Source: Pectobacterium sp. CFBP8739 (GTDB taxonomy: Bacteria > Pseudomonadota > Gammaproteobacteria > Enterobacterales > Enterobacteriaceae). Taken from it: a stretch of 64,000 nt of DNA. The translations under genes and the position numbers were made by a program. Position 1 is the first letter of the stretch, and every line of letters starts with the position of its first letter. The stretch is taken from positions 403,997-467,996 of the forward strand of contig NZ_JACDRR010000010.1 in NCBI RefSeq assembly GCF_013449375.1. The letters run 5' to 3'. The notes below the pieces were generated by a model. The model was not told the DNA's origin. It did not search any database and saw only the letters and a program-made list of their open reading frames with translations. Below are positions 1-9,285 of this stretch, piece after piece.

Positions 1-1
1 A

Positions 2-232
2 ATGCTATGTTCTGGTTCTCTTATTTACTTGTTAGATGACGGCTGTCTTGCCGATATATTTTGTATTAATGGCTTGAGTTATAAACATAGTGACGACATT
101 GTCTTGGCTGTTAGTGAAGATTTAGAATCGCCGAATTTAAGTAAGAAACGGATGCTTGAGTTGGGGCATTGGTTTAATGATGACAGTGACCAACCAGAAC
201 ATATCAGGTCGGCTATTTATTTTAATGGCTAG
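2..232 (+). CDS. C-terminal end of an unidentified polysaccharide-locus protein (cut by window edge)
   Basis: About 76 codons of an open frame that probably begins before the window, so the first ATG seen here need not be the true start. The tail is acidic and polar and ends in an Ile-Tyr-Phe-Asn-Gly sequence; no catalytic motif is visible. The setting, directly ahead of an acetyltransferase and the Kdo genes, suggests a glycosyltransferase or other capsule/O-antigen assembly protein, but that is inference from position only. Confidence 0.5.
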   Translation: MLCSGSLIYLLDDGCLADIFCINGLSYKHSDDIVLAVSEDLESPNLSKKRMLELGHWFNDDSDQPEHIRSAIYFNG

Positions 233-290
233 ACAGATTTATTGTTAATGGTATTGCTGTATATTATAATGTTGATTTTTTGGTATTTTT

Positions 291-872
291 ATGCATTTTA
301 TTTATAAAGTAATTTGGATAATTCGTGCCTTCATTTATGGTGTTTTTTTGGGAAGGTTCGGGTTTCCTGGTTATATAGGTCCACCTATGTTTATACAAGG
401 GTGGAAGCGAATATTTATCGGTAAGCGAGTTCGTGTTTTTCCAGGTTTACGGGCAGAGTGTCATGGCGAAGGGCGATTGTTTATTCATGATAATGTATCT
501 ATAGGGCAGGGTTTTCATGTTACCTGCATGGGTGATTTACATATTAAAAAAGGAGTTTTAATAACAGGATATGTTACAGTCACTGATATAGAACATGAAT
601 ATATGTCGGTTGACTCCCCCATTTTAGAGCAACCTATGATTTTAAAAAAAACTGAAATCGGTGAAAATTCTTTTATAGGTATGGGGGCTCGAATTCAAGC
701 TGGTACGATTCTTGGCAAAGGTTGTATTGTGGGCGCGAATGCAGTTGTAAGAGGTGTTTTTCCTGATTATTCAGTTATTGTAGGTGCCCCTGGAAGAGTT
801 ATCAAACGCTATAATCCAGAGACTTCATCGTGGGAACGTGTTTGCGAAGTGGAAAAACATTCCCAAGATTAA
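291..872 (+). CDS. Hexapeptide-repeat acyltransferase (WcaF/WbbJ type)
   Basis: A 193-aa protein with a short basic, hydrophobic N-terminus followed by left-handed beta-helix hexapeptide repeats, clearest at about residues 105-165 (IGENSFIGMGARI, then ILGKGCIVGANAVV and VIVGAPGRVIK). This pattern is typical of O-acetyltransferases that use acetyl-CoA to decorate sugars of capsules, O antigen or colanic acid. It lies in a polysaccharide locus and its 3' end runs almost into the Kdo isomerase gene (18 bases apart). The acceptor sugar cannot be read from sequence. No strong ribosome binding site is visible at this ATG. Confidence 0.85.
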   Translation: MHFIYKVIWIIRAFIYGVFLGRFGFPGYIGPPMFIQGWKRIFIGKRVRVFPGLRAECHGEGRLFIHDNVSIGQGFHVTCMGDLHIKKGVLITGYVTVTDIEHEYMSVDSPILEQPMILKKTEIGENSFIGMGARIQAGTILGKGCIVGANAVVRGVFPDYSVIVGAPGRVIKRYNPETSSWERVCEVEKHSQD

Positions 873-889
873 TAATAGATAAGAGAAGA

Positions 890-1849
890 ATGGCAAATAT
901 GAGCACGATATTTGATACTAACCTCGATTATGTCGCAGTTGCACGCCATGTCTTTAATATTGAGGCTAGAGCTGTTGCTGGGCTTTATAATAACTTGGAT
1001 GAGCAATTTAATTGGGCTGTTAGATATATTCTCGAGTCCAAAGGTCGGGTTATTATCTGTGGTATGGGAAAATCAGGGATAATAGGTAAGAAAGTTGCAG
1101 CAACTATGGCAAGCACCGGTACGCCCAGTTTTTTCATGCATCCTGGTGAGGCCTATCACGGCGATTTGGGAATGGTAACGCATGAAGATGTGTTTGTTGC
1201 CATTTCTAATTCAGGCGAAACCGACGAAGTTGTTAAGTTGTTACCCTTCCTGAAGGATAACGGTAATATTTTGATTGGTATCACAGGTAATCCGGATTCA
1301 ACTTTGGCGCGTGCGGCTGATTGCCATCTTAATGTACATGTCAAGCAAGAGGCATGCCCGCTGCAATTGGCACCAACGTCTTCTACCACCGCTACCTTGG
1401 CAATGGGGGATGCGTTGGCGATAACCCTGATGGAAGCTCGTGGTTTCAAGCCTGAGAATTTTGCCCGTTTCCACCCCGGTGGCTCACTTGGAAGACGTCT
1501 ACTCAGCAAAGTGGAGTATGAGATGTTCAAGGGTACGCTGCCTTTTGTGGAGGAAGATACACCCTTAATGGATGTTATTGCGACGATAACGCACTCCAGC
1601 TTAGGGCTTGCTATTGTTCGCACCAAAGACAGTTGGGCCGTTATTACCGATGGTGATATCCGGCGGGCTCTTGAACAACACGGTAAAGATTTTTTTGATC
1701 GCAAAGCCGTTGAGGTGATGACCCGCAACCCCGTACGCGTCTCTGTTGGCACGCGCACAGAGGATGCACTGCAATTAATGGAGCGGCGAAAAATTTCTGC
1801 ATTGCTTGTCTTCGACCGCGATGATCTGGTCGGTATTTTTAAAAAATAA
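890..1849 (+). CDS. kpsF: Arabinose-5-phosphate isomerase, KpsF/KdsD family
   Basis: Converts D-ribulose 5-phosphate to D-arabinose 5-phosphate, the first committed step to Kdo. The 319-aa product has an N-terminal SIS sugar-isomerase domain (GMGKSGIIGKKVAATMASTGTPSFF, split here only for description; SNSGETDEVV follows) and a C-terminal pair of CBS domains with TDGDIRRAL. The conserved HPGGSLGRRLL stretch joins the two. The C-terminus stops early after VGIFKK, closer to capsule-type KpsF than to housekeeping KdsD. ATGs at 890 and 899 are both possible, with AGAGAAG just upstream; an upstream in-frame codon at 830 lies inside the acetyltransferase and is unlikely. First of four Kdo genes in order. 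Confidence 0.9.
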   Translation: MANMSTIFDTNLDYVAVARHVFNIEARAVAGLYNNLDEQFNWAVRYILESKGRVIICGMGKSGIIGKKVAATMASTGTPSFFMHPGEAYHGDLGMVTHEDVFVAISNSGETDEVVKLLPFLKDNGNILIGITGNPDSTLARAADCHLNVHVKQEACPLQLAPTSSTTATLAMGDALAITLMEARGFKPENFARFHPGGSLGRRLLSKVEYEMFKGTLPFVEEDTPLMDVIATITHSSLGLAIVRTKDSWAVITDGDIRRALEQHGKDFFDRKAVEVMTRNPVRVSVGTRTEDALQLMERRKISALLVFDRDDLVGIFKK

Positions 1850-1956
1850 CCGTGTGATTAATCATTCAAACTGATTTCCAAGCTTGTTAGTGAGTGTGCC
1901 TTATAGGACGAATAATATAATTGATGTGTTAATTATTCATTCTGAATAATGGTTGA

Positions 1957-2877
<921 letters not shown>

Positions 2878-2879
2878 GG

Positions 2880-3395
2880 ATGAGATCGGTGTATCAAGGG
2901 CCGATTCGTTTGGTGTTATTCGATGTTGATGGGGTGCTGACCGACGGTTCATTATACCTGGATGAACAAGGAGAGCGTTTTAAAGCATTCAATGTCAGAG
3001 ATGGATTAGCTATTGCGTTGTTACATGCGCACGGTTTACGTGCTGGTGTGCTGTCAGGGAAAAGCAGTAAAGCGCTGGATTTTCGAATCCAGCAGCTTAA
3101 ATTCGATGTAACCATAACAGGACACTTGGAAAAGCGTGAAGCTTACGAGGCAATTAAACGCGAGCAGATGTTAGATGATACGCAAATTGCTTATGTGGGT
3201 GATGATGTTGTTGATCTTCCCTTGGCTGGGATTGTTGGCTGTTTTTACGCCCCTTCCGATGCACATTCTTTGGTACTAGAGGCTGCGGATTATGTAGTCA
3301 CATCCCAAGGTGGGAAAGGGGTGGCAAGGGAGGTTGTTGAGCGTATTTTGCAAGCGGGGGGGGGCTTTCTCTCCAGCAGGCCTATCAGCCATTGA
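2880..3395 (+). CDS. kdsC: Kdo-8-phosphate phosphatase (KdsC/YrbI, HAD family)
   Basis: Removes phosphate from Kdo 8-phosphate. This 171-aa HAD phosphatase begins with the nucleophile motif LFDVDGVLTDG (Asp15 and Asp17), has LSGKSSKA as motif II, and GDDVVDLP as the metal-binding motif near residue 102. It has no cap domain, as expected for the C0 type that works as a tetramer. It starts three bases after kdsA stops, so the two are translationally coupled. A run of nine G (3356-3364) sits near the 3' end; slippage there would change only the last dozen residues. Confidence 0.93.
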   Translation: MRSVYQGPIRLVLFDVDGVLTDGSLYLDEQGERFKAFNVRDGLAIALLHAHGLRAGVLSGKSSKALDFRIQQLKFDVTITGHLEKREAYEAIKREQMLDDTQIAYVGDDVVDLPLAGIVGCFYAPSDAHSLVLEAADYVVTSQGGKGVAREVVERILQAGGGFLSSRPISH

Positions 3396-3413
3396 TTGCG
3401 CAATGGGGGAGAT

Positions 3414-4205
3414 ATGATGCAGTCCAGTGAATCTAGGTTAAAAGTTGTTATTCCGGCACGTTATGGTTCCACTCGGCTGCCAGGTAAACCATTGATCGAT
3501 CTTTCTGGTAAGCCGATGATCGTGCGTGTATATGACGCTGTCCGTTGCGCGTTGCAAGATGCAGATATTGTGGTTGCTTTCGATGACGCACGTATTCAGT
3601 CTGTTCTTCGTGCCTATGATGTGCCTGGCATCATGACTGATGTTAATCATGAATCGGGCACAGATAGAACAGCAGAAGTCGTTCGAAACATAGGGTGGTC
3701 AGGTAGTGACATCATAATCAATGTGCAGGGTGATGAGCCCTTGGTTCCGGCAGCGTTGCTGCGCGCATTTGCGAATTTTTGCAGGCAATCGGCAAATTTT
3801 TCAATGGGCACAGTTTCAGTTCCTATTGAAACGATGAACCAACTACACGATGCTAATGTTGTCAAACTTATGTGTGACAAAGATAGCCATGCTATCACCT
3901 TCTCAAGATGGGCGGTGCCATTCAATCGCGAGTTACCTCCTGAAAAATGGGATATAAAAGCTTATTCAAGGCATATTGGTATTTATGCTTATCGCGCTGA
4001 TATTTTAGATAAAATCACGAAAACGCCGCCATGCCAGTTGGAGATGAGCGAAAAACTTGAGCAGTTGCGAGCACTTTGGTTGGGGATCCCTATCCATGTA
4101 TTACATTGGGATGGTGTTCCACCACAGGGAGTGGATACTGCAGAAGATGTCGAGCGTGTCATTGCTATTCTGAATGCAAATGCGGTGTCTTTAGCGGGAG
4201 AATAG
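3414..4205 (+). CDS. kdsB: CMP-Kdo synthetase (KdsB)
   Basis: Activates Kdo with CTP to CMP-Kdo, the donor used by Kdo transferases. The protein of about 263 aa opens with the nucleotide-binding signature VVIPARYGSTRLPGKPL and carries NVQGDEPLV and the family motifs HIGIYAYR, LEMSEKLEQLRAL and GVDTAEDVERV. The ATG at 3414 (or 3417) follows a GGGGGAG ribosome binding site; a TTG at 3396 is in frame but lacks one. It completes a four-gene isomerase-kdsA-kdsC-kdsB set, which is typical of loci that place Kdo in a capsule or exopolysaccharide. Confidence 0.95.
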   Translation: MMQSSESRLKVVIPARYGSTRLPGKPLIDLSGKPMIVRVYDAVRCALQDADIVVAFDDARIQSVLRAYDVPGIMTDVNHESGTDRTAEVVRNIGWSGSDIIINVQGDEPLVPAALLRAFANFCRQSANFSMGTVSVPIETMNQLHDANVVKLMCDKDSHAITFSRWAVPFNRELPPEKWDIKAYSRHIGIYAYRADILDKITKTPPCQLEMSEKLEQLRALWLGIPIHVLHWDGVPPQGVDTAEDVERVIAILNANAVSLAGE

Positions 4206-4208
4206 AGT

Positions 4209-5756
4209 ATGAATCTAGGGGTAGTTGCAATGTTGAACCGTCTCTTACGGAGCAAATCTATAATATTAGGCAGCACATTATGTGCCGCTATGCTACCTCA
4301 TACCCTTTGGGCGGATATGGAAAATATATGGCATGCTAAAGGGTTAGATCAGTATGTGGTCGAATCTAATAAGGATGCGTGGATCGAAATAGTGCAATCT
4401 CCCTGTGAAGATAACCTGTCCTATTCCATCTCTGACATTATGGGACGCGAAGTCGACTCCGGTAGCGTAGCCAGTACTAACTGCACGTCAAAGGTAAAGT
4501 TGAATTTACCCAATGGATATTATCATTTAAATATAAAAGGTGTCGCAAGAGGTATATACGCGCATCAACAAAAAAAAATCCCGAGCTTTTTTGGTATGGA
4601 TGTTGCGCTGAGTTATATTGTTAAGGATGACTCTCTACGGGGTCAATATATATCGCTTCTCAGTCAGATCGGAATCAATGTTGTAAGGGATAGATTAATG
4701 TGGGGCGATTTGTCCCCTAATAATAAAATATGGGATGGTATATACTATATTGATAAACTCAGGAGGAAATATCAACAGGCTAATATAAAAGTATTGGACG
4801 TTGTTCAGGTTCCAGTATTAGAACATTTAGTGTTTCCTGACTCTGATAAAATTATGGGTGATTTTCCTAAAATCACCCATAAATGGAAGGATACTTGGAT
4901 TGGTATAGAACCAAAAAATGAGCCAAATAATTTAAAAGGTCAAAGGTTATCAGCGGAGGACATGGTGGAATACGTTGAGAGATACCTCTCTTATTCCAGA
5001 GAAATGCACACCGCTGTTGGCAATGATGTTTTGGTTGTTAATGGTGCCTTTGCTGGCGGCCTCAATGCTAATGCGGCCTTTTCGGAAGCTATCTCGTCAC
5101 GTAAAGACTTTTTTGAATCCAAAGGTGATTTTAGTTTTCACAGTTACGAAACTGCTGAAAATCTGACAAAAATATTGACTCAATATAAATCATGGCTCAA
5201 GTCAAAGGGCTTTTCTGGTAATGTATGGATCACTGAATCAGGAAGAAACGCCTACTCTGATGATCTGACAACCGTCAACCAGCAGAATATGGATGTGGCC
5301 GTACAAATTGCTGCTAAAGCAATAGTGGGTTATAGCGCTGGGGTTAAACATTATTTTCCGTTCGTACTGCCTTTTTATACTGAAAAGGACCCGCGAGGAA
5401 GAACCAGATATTTCGGTTTGACAAGTAAAGATGGCAGCCCAAATCTCAGTCTTGCTGCTTACATTCAAGCAGGAAAAATACTGGCTGGATCGCCACAAAG
5501 TGATGTGAAATTTTTAGCCTTTGACCATGGATTCAAGGCATTAATTCCCTCTGACGAGAATATTGCCATTGCTGTATACAACAATTCAAACGAAAAAAAG
5601 GCTTTCCCCACAGGAGCTATGTATGCCGAAGGGGTTGATGGCCGGAGAATTGAAAAAGGACAGGGTGATTTCTTACCTGATGAAAAATTGGTGTATTTCT
5701 ATTTTTCAAAAGAAGAGAGTACAGCGGCAAGCCATTTCTTTGCTGAAAGAATGTAA
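4209..5756 (+). CDS. Secreted clan GH-A glycoside hydrolase-like protein
   Basis: A 515-aa protein with an N-terminal signal peptide (basic RLLRSK, hydrophobic core, likely cleavage after LWA). The body resembles the (beta/alpha)8 hydrolases of clan GH-A: ESKNEP-like acid/base motif PKNEP with Glu238, and a strand-end nucleophile WITESG with Glu343. The last about 100 residues look like a beta-sandwich appendage. Starts at 4209 and 4230 both have a plausible ribosome binding site (GGGAG and AGGGG); 4230 gives the tidier signal peptide. It follows kdsB by three bases, so it probably trims or degrades the glycan made by this locus. The substrate is unknown. A run of nine A at 4570-4578 lies in the reading frame. 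Confidence 0.7.
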   Translation: MNLGVVAMLNRLLRSKSIILGSTLCAAMLPHTLWADMENIWHAKGLDQYVVESNKDAWIEIVQSPCEDNLSYSISDIMGREVDSGSVASTNCTSKVKLNLPNGYYHLNIKGVARGIYAHQQKKIPSFFGMDVALSYIVKDDSLRGQYISLLSQIGINVVRDRLMWGDLSPNNKIWDGIYYIDKLRRKYQQANIKVLDVVQVPVLEHLVFPDSDKIMGDFPKITHKWKDTWIGIEPKNEPNNLKGQRLSAEDMVEYVERYLSYSREMHTAVGNDVLVVNGAFAGGLNANAAFSEAISSRKDFFESKGDFSFHSYETAENLTKILTQYKSWLKSKGFSGNVWITESGRNAYSDDLTTVNQQNMDVAVQIAAKAIVGYSAGVKHYFPFVLPFYTEKDPRGRTRYFGLTSKDGSPNLSLAAYIQAGKILAGSPQSDVKFLAFDHGFKALIPSDENIAIAVYNNSNEKKAFPTGAMYAEGVDGRRIEKGQGDFLPDEKLVYFYFSKEESTAASHFFAERM

Positions 5757-5951
5757 TGGGAATTACAGGCACTACCGCTTCTCAAGGTAATAACCGAGAT
5801 TAACACAGCCAAGGATAGCCAAAATGGAACAGGCGAGTAATGATCCACGGTTTTCCATCCTGAAACGGAATGTGACCGCTTTCAAGGTGAAACTTCCGAC
5901 AGGAAAAAGAGTGGCGTTCCATCTTTGACTCAGCGAATTTTACTATCTTAA
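5757..5951. other. Convergent intergenic region with a possible 34-codon ORF
   Basis: Between the hydrolase and rfbD. A 34-codon plus-strand frame at 5824-5928 (begins MEQASNDPRF, ends VAFHL) has no good ribosome binding site and matches nothing I recognise. It could be the remnant of a lost locus gene. Nothing else is visible apart from the terminator that follows. Confidence 0.3.
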
Positions 5952-5984
5952 AAAACGCCTGATGTAATTGCATCAGGCGTTTAA
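5952..5984 (-). terminator. Rho-independent terminator of the rfbACD operon, possibly bidirectional
   Basis: A 12-bp perfect stem (AAACGCCTGATG at 5953-5964 with CATCAGGCGTTT at 5971-5982) and a six-base loop. On the minus strand it is followed by a run of T, so it ends the rfb transcript; on the plus strand a shorter T stretch may also stop transcription from the Kdo side. Confidence 0.75.
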
Positions 5985-6015
5985 CAATGTTAATCGATAT
6001 GGCTCAGCCCAGGAT

Positions 6016-6867
6016 TTAATCGCCAATTGTTGTGCTTAACGCACTCTGCCAATCAGATAACGCAATTCCCAATCCCTTTATTTTGTCCCCAGCAAGCGTT
6101 GAATAAGCAGGTCGGTGTGCTGGTGTGGGATACTGCTCTGTGGTGATCGGCGTGAGCGTCGGCGCTTTACTCAGCACCGCTTTCTGTACCGCCACAGTAA
6201 ATATCGCTTGGGCAAATTCAAACCAACTTACTTCTTTATCACCCGTGTAGTGATAAATCCCCCCAGCAGCCTGTTGCTGTAGCAGTGCAATAATCGCTTG
6301 CGCAATATCGCCAGCATAGGTTGGGCAGCCGCGCTGGTCACCCACAATACTTAATGCATCTCGCTCTTTTCCTAACCGCAGCATGGTTTTCACAAAGTTA
6401 TTGCCATATTCGCTAAATACCCAAGCGGTGCGCACGATAATCGCATTAGGTGCAGCCGCGCTAACAGCGTGTTCACCCGCTAGCTTGGTGCGGCCATAGA
6501 CGCTCAATGGGTTTGTCGGGCTTTCTTCGGTATAAGGTGTGCTGGCGTTACCATCAAACACGTAGTCGGTAGAAACATGCACAAACCGAATACCGTGCTG
6601 TGCCGCAACGCTTGCCAGGTTCGCTGGCCCTGTTGCATTAATGCGTTCCGCCAGTTCTATTTCACTTTCTGCTTTATCCACAGCTGTGTAAGCCGCTGCG
6701 TTAACAATGGCATCGGGTTTAAAGGCTGTGATGGCGGCGGTGACTTGAGCCAGTTCGGTGATATCCAATTCAGCAGAATCGGTAGCAAGAATCTGCCAGC
6801 CAGTCGGCAGCCGGTCCTGAAAACAGCGCCCGAGTTGGCCGTTAGCGCCGGTCAATAGCACTTTCAT
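6016..6867 (-). CDS. rfbD: dTDP-4-dehydrorhamnose reductase (RfbD/RmlD)
   Basis: Last step of dTDP-L-rhamnose synthesis, an NAD(P)H-dependent reduction. The 283-aa short-chain dehydrogenase/reductase has the Rossmann motif LLTGANGQLGR at the N-terminus, VNAAAYTAVDKAE, FVHVSTDYVFDG, and the catalytic YGRTKLAGE (Tyr and Lys). Its ATG overlaps the stop of rfbC by one base (TAATG), so the two are coupled. Order on the minus strand is rfbA, rfbC, rfbD. Confidence 0.95.
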   Translation of the reverse strand: MKVLLTGANGQLGRCFQDRLPTGWQILATDSAELDITELAQVTAAITAFKPDAIVNAAAYTAVDKAESEIELAERINATGPANLASVAAQHGIRFVHVSTDYVFDGNASTPYTEESPTNPLSVYGRTKLAGEHAVSAAAPNAIIVRTAWVFSEYGNNFVKTMLRLGKERDALSIVGDQRGCPTYAGDIAQAIIALLQQQAAGGIYHYTGDKEVSWFEFAQAIFTVAVQKAVLSKAPTLTPITTEQYPTPAHRPAYSTLAGDKIKGLGIALSDWQSALSTTIGD

Positions 6868-7400
6868 TAGTCCAGCTCCTTGAAGCGTTTTCCCAGTTTG
6901 TCTTTTTCTGAAAGCAGTGGAGATTCCAACGGCCAGTCAATACCCACATCTGGGTCGTTCCACAGTAGGCAGCCTTCATCAGAAGGTTGGTAATATTCCG
7001 TACATTTGTATTCAAAATCTGCAATGTCAGAGAGCACGGCAAAACCGTGTGCCAACCCTGGCGGCAGCCAAAATTGCGTTTTGTTCTCTTCGGTTAATAA
7101 CACGCCAAACCACTTACCATAACTGGGCGAATCACGGCGAATATCCACCGCAACATCGTATACTTCACCGCGTACTACGCGCACCAATTTGCCTTGCGGG
7201 CGGTTTTTTTGGAAATGCAGCCCGCGCAATACACCTTTAGTGGAACGCGAGTGGTTATCTTGCACAAAATCCAGATCAATATTTAGCATTTGCTGATAGC
7301 GATTTTTTTCAAATGTCTCCAAAAAAAATCCGCGTTCATCACCAAAAACCTTGGGCTGAATGACTTTAGCGCCATAAATAGGGGTGTCGATAACTTGCAT
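6867..7400 (-). CDS. rfbC: dTDP-4-dehydrorhamnose 3,5-epimerase (RfbC/RmlC)
   Basis: Epimerises dTDP-4-dehydro-6-deoxyglucose at C3 and C5. The 177-aa cupin carries FGDERGFFLE, the substrate-binding KGVLRGLHFQ with the catalytic His, and FWLPPGLAHGFAVLSD. The ATG at 7400 begins MQVIDTPIYGAK, the usual start of this family; an upstream in-frame TTG at 7412 would add four residues. No strong ribosome binding site is visible at either. Lies between rfbA (75 bp gap) and rfbD (one-base overlap). Confidence 0.95.
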   Translation of the reverse strand: MQVIDTPIYGAKVIQPKVFGDERGFFLETFEKNRYQQMLNIDLDFVQDNHSRSTKGVLRGLHFQKNRPQGKLVRVVRGEVYDVAVDIRRDSPSYGKWFGVLLTEENKTQFWLPPGLAHGFAVLSDIADFEYKCTEYYQPSDEGCLLWNDPDVGIDWPLESPLLSEKDKLGKRFKELD

Positions 7401-7475
7401 AGTATTTTTCAATAAGTGTTAGGTTAAATGTGAGTTTATTTTCGTTCAACATCCCCAGCATACGCCGAGAAATAT

Positions 7476-8351
7476 TTACGGACGGTTTTCCTCAAGCAAT
7501 CGTGACAGATACTGCCCATATTGCGTTTTACTCAGTAAATGTGCTTCTTTCGCTACCTGTTCTTGTGACAGCCACCCTTTTCTGAAAGCGATTTCTTCCA
7601 GGCAGGCAACTTTAAATCCTTGGCGTTTCTCGATGGTATGAATAAATTGTGATGCTTCAATCAGGCTATCGTGTGTGCCGGTGTCCAACCAGGCGAAACC
7701 TCGTCCTAATAGCTCAACATCTAGATTTCCTTGCTCTAGATACATCTGATTCAACGTGGTGATTTCTAATTCACCGCGGTGTGAGGGTTTTACTTGCTTC
7801 GCCATTTCCACGACATTGCTATCATAGAAGTACAATCCGGTAACGGCCCAGTTTGACTTCGGTTTCACCGGTTTTTCTTCTATCGACAGCGCTTTGAAAT
7901 CCTGATCAAATTCGACGACGCCAAACCGCTCGGCATCAGTGACCTGATAGCCGAAGATCGTTGCGCCTTCTTCTTTTGCCGCCACGGACTCAAGTTTCTT
8001 GCCAAAGCTTTGACCAAAATAGATATTATCGCCGAGTACCAGCGCGCAGCGTTCCCCATTGATAAATTCTTCACCGATGATAAAGGCTTGAGCCAATCCA
8101 TCAGGGCTGGGTTGTACTGCGTAGCTAAGCGCAATGCCAAAACGGCTTCCATCGCCCAACAGGCGTTGAAATGCTGGCATGTCTTCGGGGGTCGTGATTA
8201 TCAGTATTTCTCGGATGCCTGCGAGCATGAGAACTGAAATAGGATAATAAACCATCGGCTTATCATAGATTGGCAATAGCTGTTTAGAAACGCCGCGAGT
8301 AATCGGGTATAGCCGAGTACCACTTCCCCCTGCAAGCACGATCCCTTTCAT
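7476..8351 (-). CDS. rfbA: Glucose-1-phosphate thymidylyltransferase (RfbA/RmlA)
   Basis: Makes dTDP-glucose from dTTP and glucose 1-phosphate. The 291-aa enzyme starts [20 protein letters not shown], the nucleotide-binding loop, and shows [29 protein letters not shown] and [10 protein letters not shown]. The start at 8351 has an AAAGGTG ribosome binding site; the frame is open to 8411 but that extension is not part of the family. First gene of the operon. The dehydratase gene rfbB is not in the operon and must be supplied elsewhere, for instance by rffG (inference). Confidence 0.95.
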   Translation of the reverse strand: MKGIVLAGGSGTRLYPITRGVSKQLLPIYDKPMVYYPISVLMLAGIREILIITTPEDMPAFQRLLGDGSRFGIALSYAVQPSPDGLAQAFIIGEEFINGERCALVLGDNIYFGQSFGKKLESVAAKEEGATIFGYQVTDAERFGVVEFDQDFKALSIEEKPVKPKSNWAVTGLYFYDSNVVEMAKQVKPSHRGELEITTLNQMYLEQGNLDVELLGRGFAWLDTGTHDSLIEASQFIHTIEKRQGFKVACLEEIAFRKGWLSQEQVAKEAHLLSKTQYGQYLSRLLEENRP

Positions 8352-8481
8352 CAACAATTTCACCTTTATTGTATTAAACGTTATCTCTAAATCGTCGTTC
8401 AAGTATATCACCCTGTTTCACCAGAATTGTCTGATGTATCAGAAAAAGTAACGAATGCAGGAGTGGATATGTTTTTGCTTT

Positions 8482-8501
8482 TGTAGCTCAATTGAGCTAC
8501 A
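8482..8501. promoter_or_regulatory. Perfect 20-bp palindrome, probable DinJ/DinJ-YafQ operator
   Basis: TGTAGCTCAA followed directly by its reverse complement TTGAGCTACA, centred 42 bp before the dinJ start. Antitoxins of the RelB/DinJ family bind palindromes in their own promoter, so autorepression is the likely role. The rfbA promoter must also lie in this divergent region. Confidence 0.7.
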
Positions 8502-8533
8502 TTTTGAGTACCCACTGGATGGAGGAAAATATT

Positions 8534-8794
8534 ATGGCAGCGAATGCATTTGTACGTGCCCGTATTGATGAAAATCTTAAAAATGAAGCAGCGGAAGTGT
8601 TGGCTAGCATGGGGTTGACGGTATCGGATCTGGTGCGCATAACGTTAACGAAAGTTGCTAAAGAAAAAGCGCTTCCATTTGATATGCATGTCCCTAATAA
8701 GCTTACCGCACAAACGATGGCTGACAGCGAGAAAGGGGTTGATGTCCATACAGCAAAAGATGCCGCCGATCTGTTTGATAAATTAGGGATCTAA
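8534..8794 (+). CDS. dinJ: Antitoxin, RelB/DinJ family
   Basis: An 86-aa ribbon-helix-helix antitoxin: the N-terminus (FVRARIDENLKNEAAEVL) forms the DNA-binding strand and helix, LTVSDLVRITLTKVAKEKALPF is the characteristic second helix region, and the C-terminal half wraps the toxin. GGAGGAAA sits just ahead of the ATG at 8534; the frame open to 8492 includes the operator and is not used. The toxin gene starts three bases downstream. No LexA-type CTGT-N8-ACAG site was found in front, unlike the E. coli dinJ operon. Confidence 0.92.
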   Translation: MAANAFVRARIDENLKNEAAEVLASMGLTVSDLVRITLTKVAKEKALPFDMHVPNKLTAQTMADSEKGVDVHTAKDAADLFDKLGI

Positions 8795-8797
8795 TGA

Positions 8798-9076
8798 ATG
8801 AAAAAGCAAAGGGAGATTGCATATTCTGGTCAATTCCAACGTGATGTGAAAAAAGCGCAACGGAGACATAAAAACATGAACAAGCTTAAAACGCTTATGC
8901 AGCTTTTGCTTGAAGATAAACGACCGTTGCCACAGGAATATCAGGATCACCCCCTCCAGGGAAACTATAAAGGCTACAGAGATGCGCACATCGAACCGGA
9001 TTGGCTTCTTATTTATAAACTGACCGATGATGTTTTGCATTTTGAACGTACAGGGACGCACGCTGACCTTTTCTAA
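8798..9076 (+). CDS. yafQ: mRNA interferase toxin YafQ (RelE superfamily)
   Basis: A 92-aa ribosome-dependent endoribonuclease toxin. It is closely similar to E. coli YafQ, including YSGQFQRDVKKAQRRHK, DHPLQGNYKGYRDAHIEPDW and FERTGTHADLF. The active-site residues known in YafQ are all present here with a one-residue offset (His51, His64, Asp68, Trp69, His88), so the toxin should be active. Paired with dinJ in one operon and placed between rfbA and galF, a polysaccharide region that varies between strains. Confidence 0.93.
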   Translation: MKKQREIAYSGQFQRDVKKAQRRHKNMNKLKTLMQLLLEDKRPLPQEYQDHPLQGNYKGYRDAHIEPDWLLIYKLTDDVLHFERTGTHADLF

Positions 9077-9285
9077 ATAGATTCATAAAGATGATTTTGT
9101 TGCGGAATGTTCTTTACTGGCACGATGATAAAAACAGAACGTTCCAGCACATCATAAAAAGTCTCAACCTGAGATCACTTTATGGCTGATTAGGTGTAAT
9201 CTTAGTGTCATGCGTGGTGTAGTGGTATTACGCTGCCAGATTCAGGTAAACAGATAAAAACCATCAGATTGAAGAGAGTCAATCC

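Noticed and set aside
1156..1758. 200-aa antisense ORF across the arabinose-5-phosphate isomerase gene
   Set aside because: Shadow frame with no homology; the plus strand has the full isomerase motifs.
9077..9285. JUMPstart element before galF
   Set aside because: I looked for it because of the polysaccharide context, but no convincing match is present in this gap.
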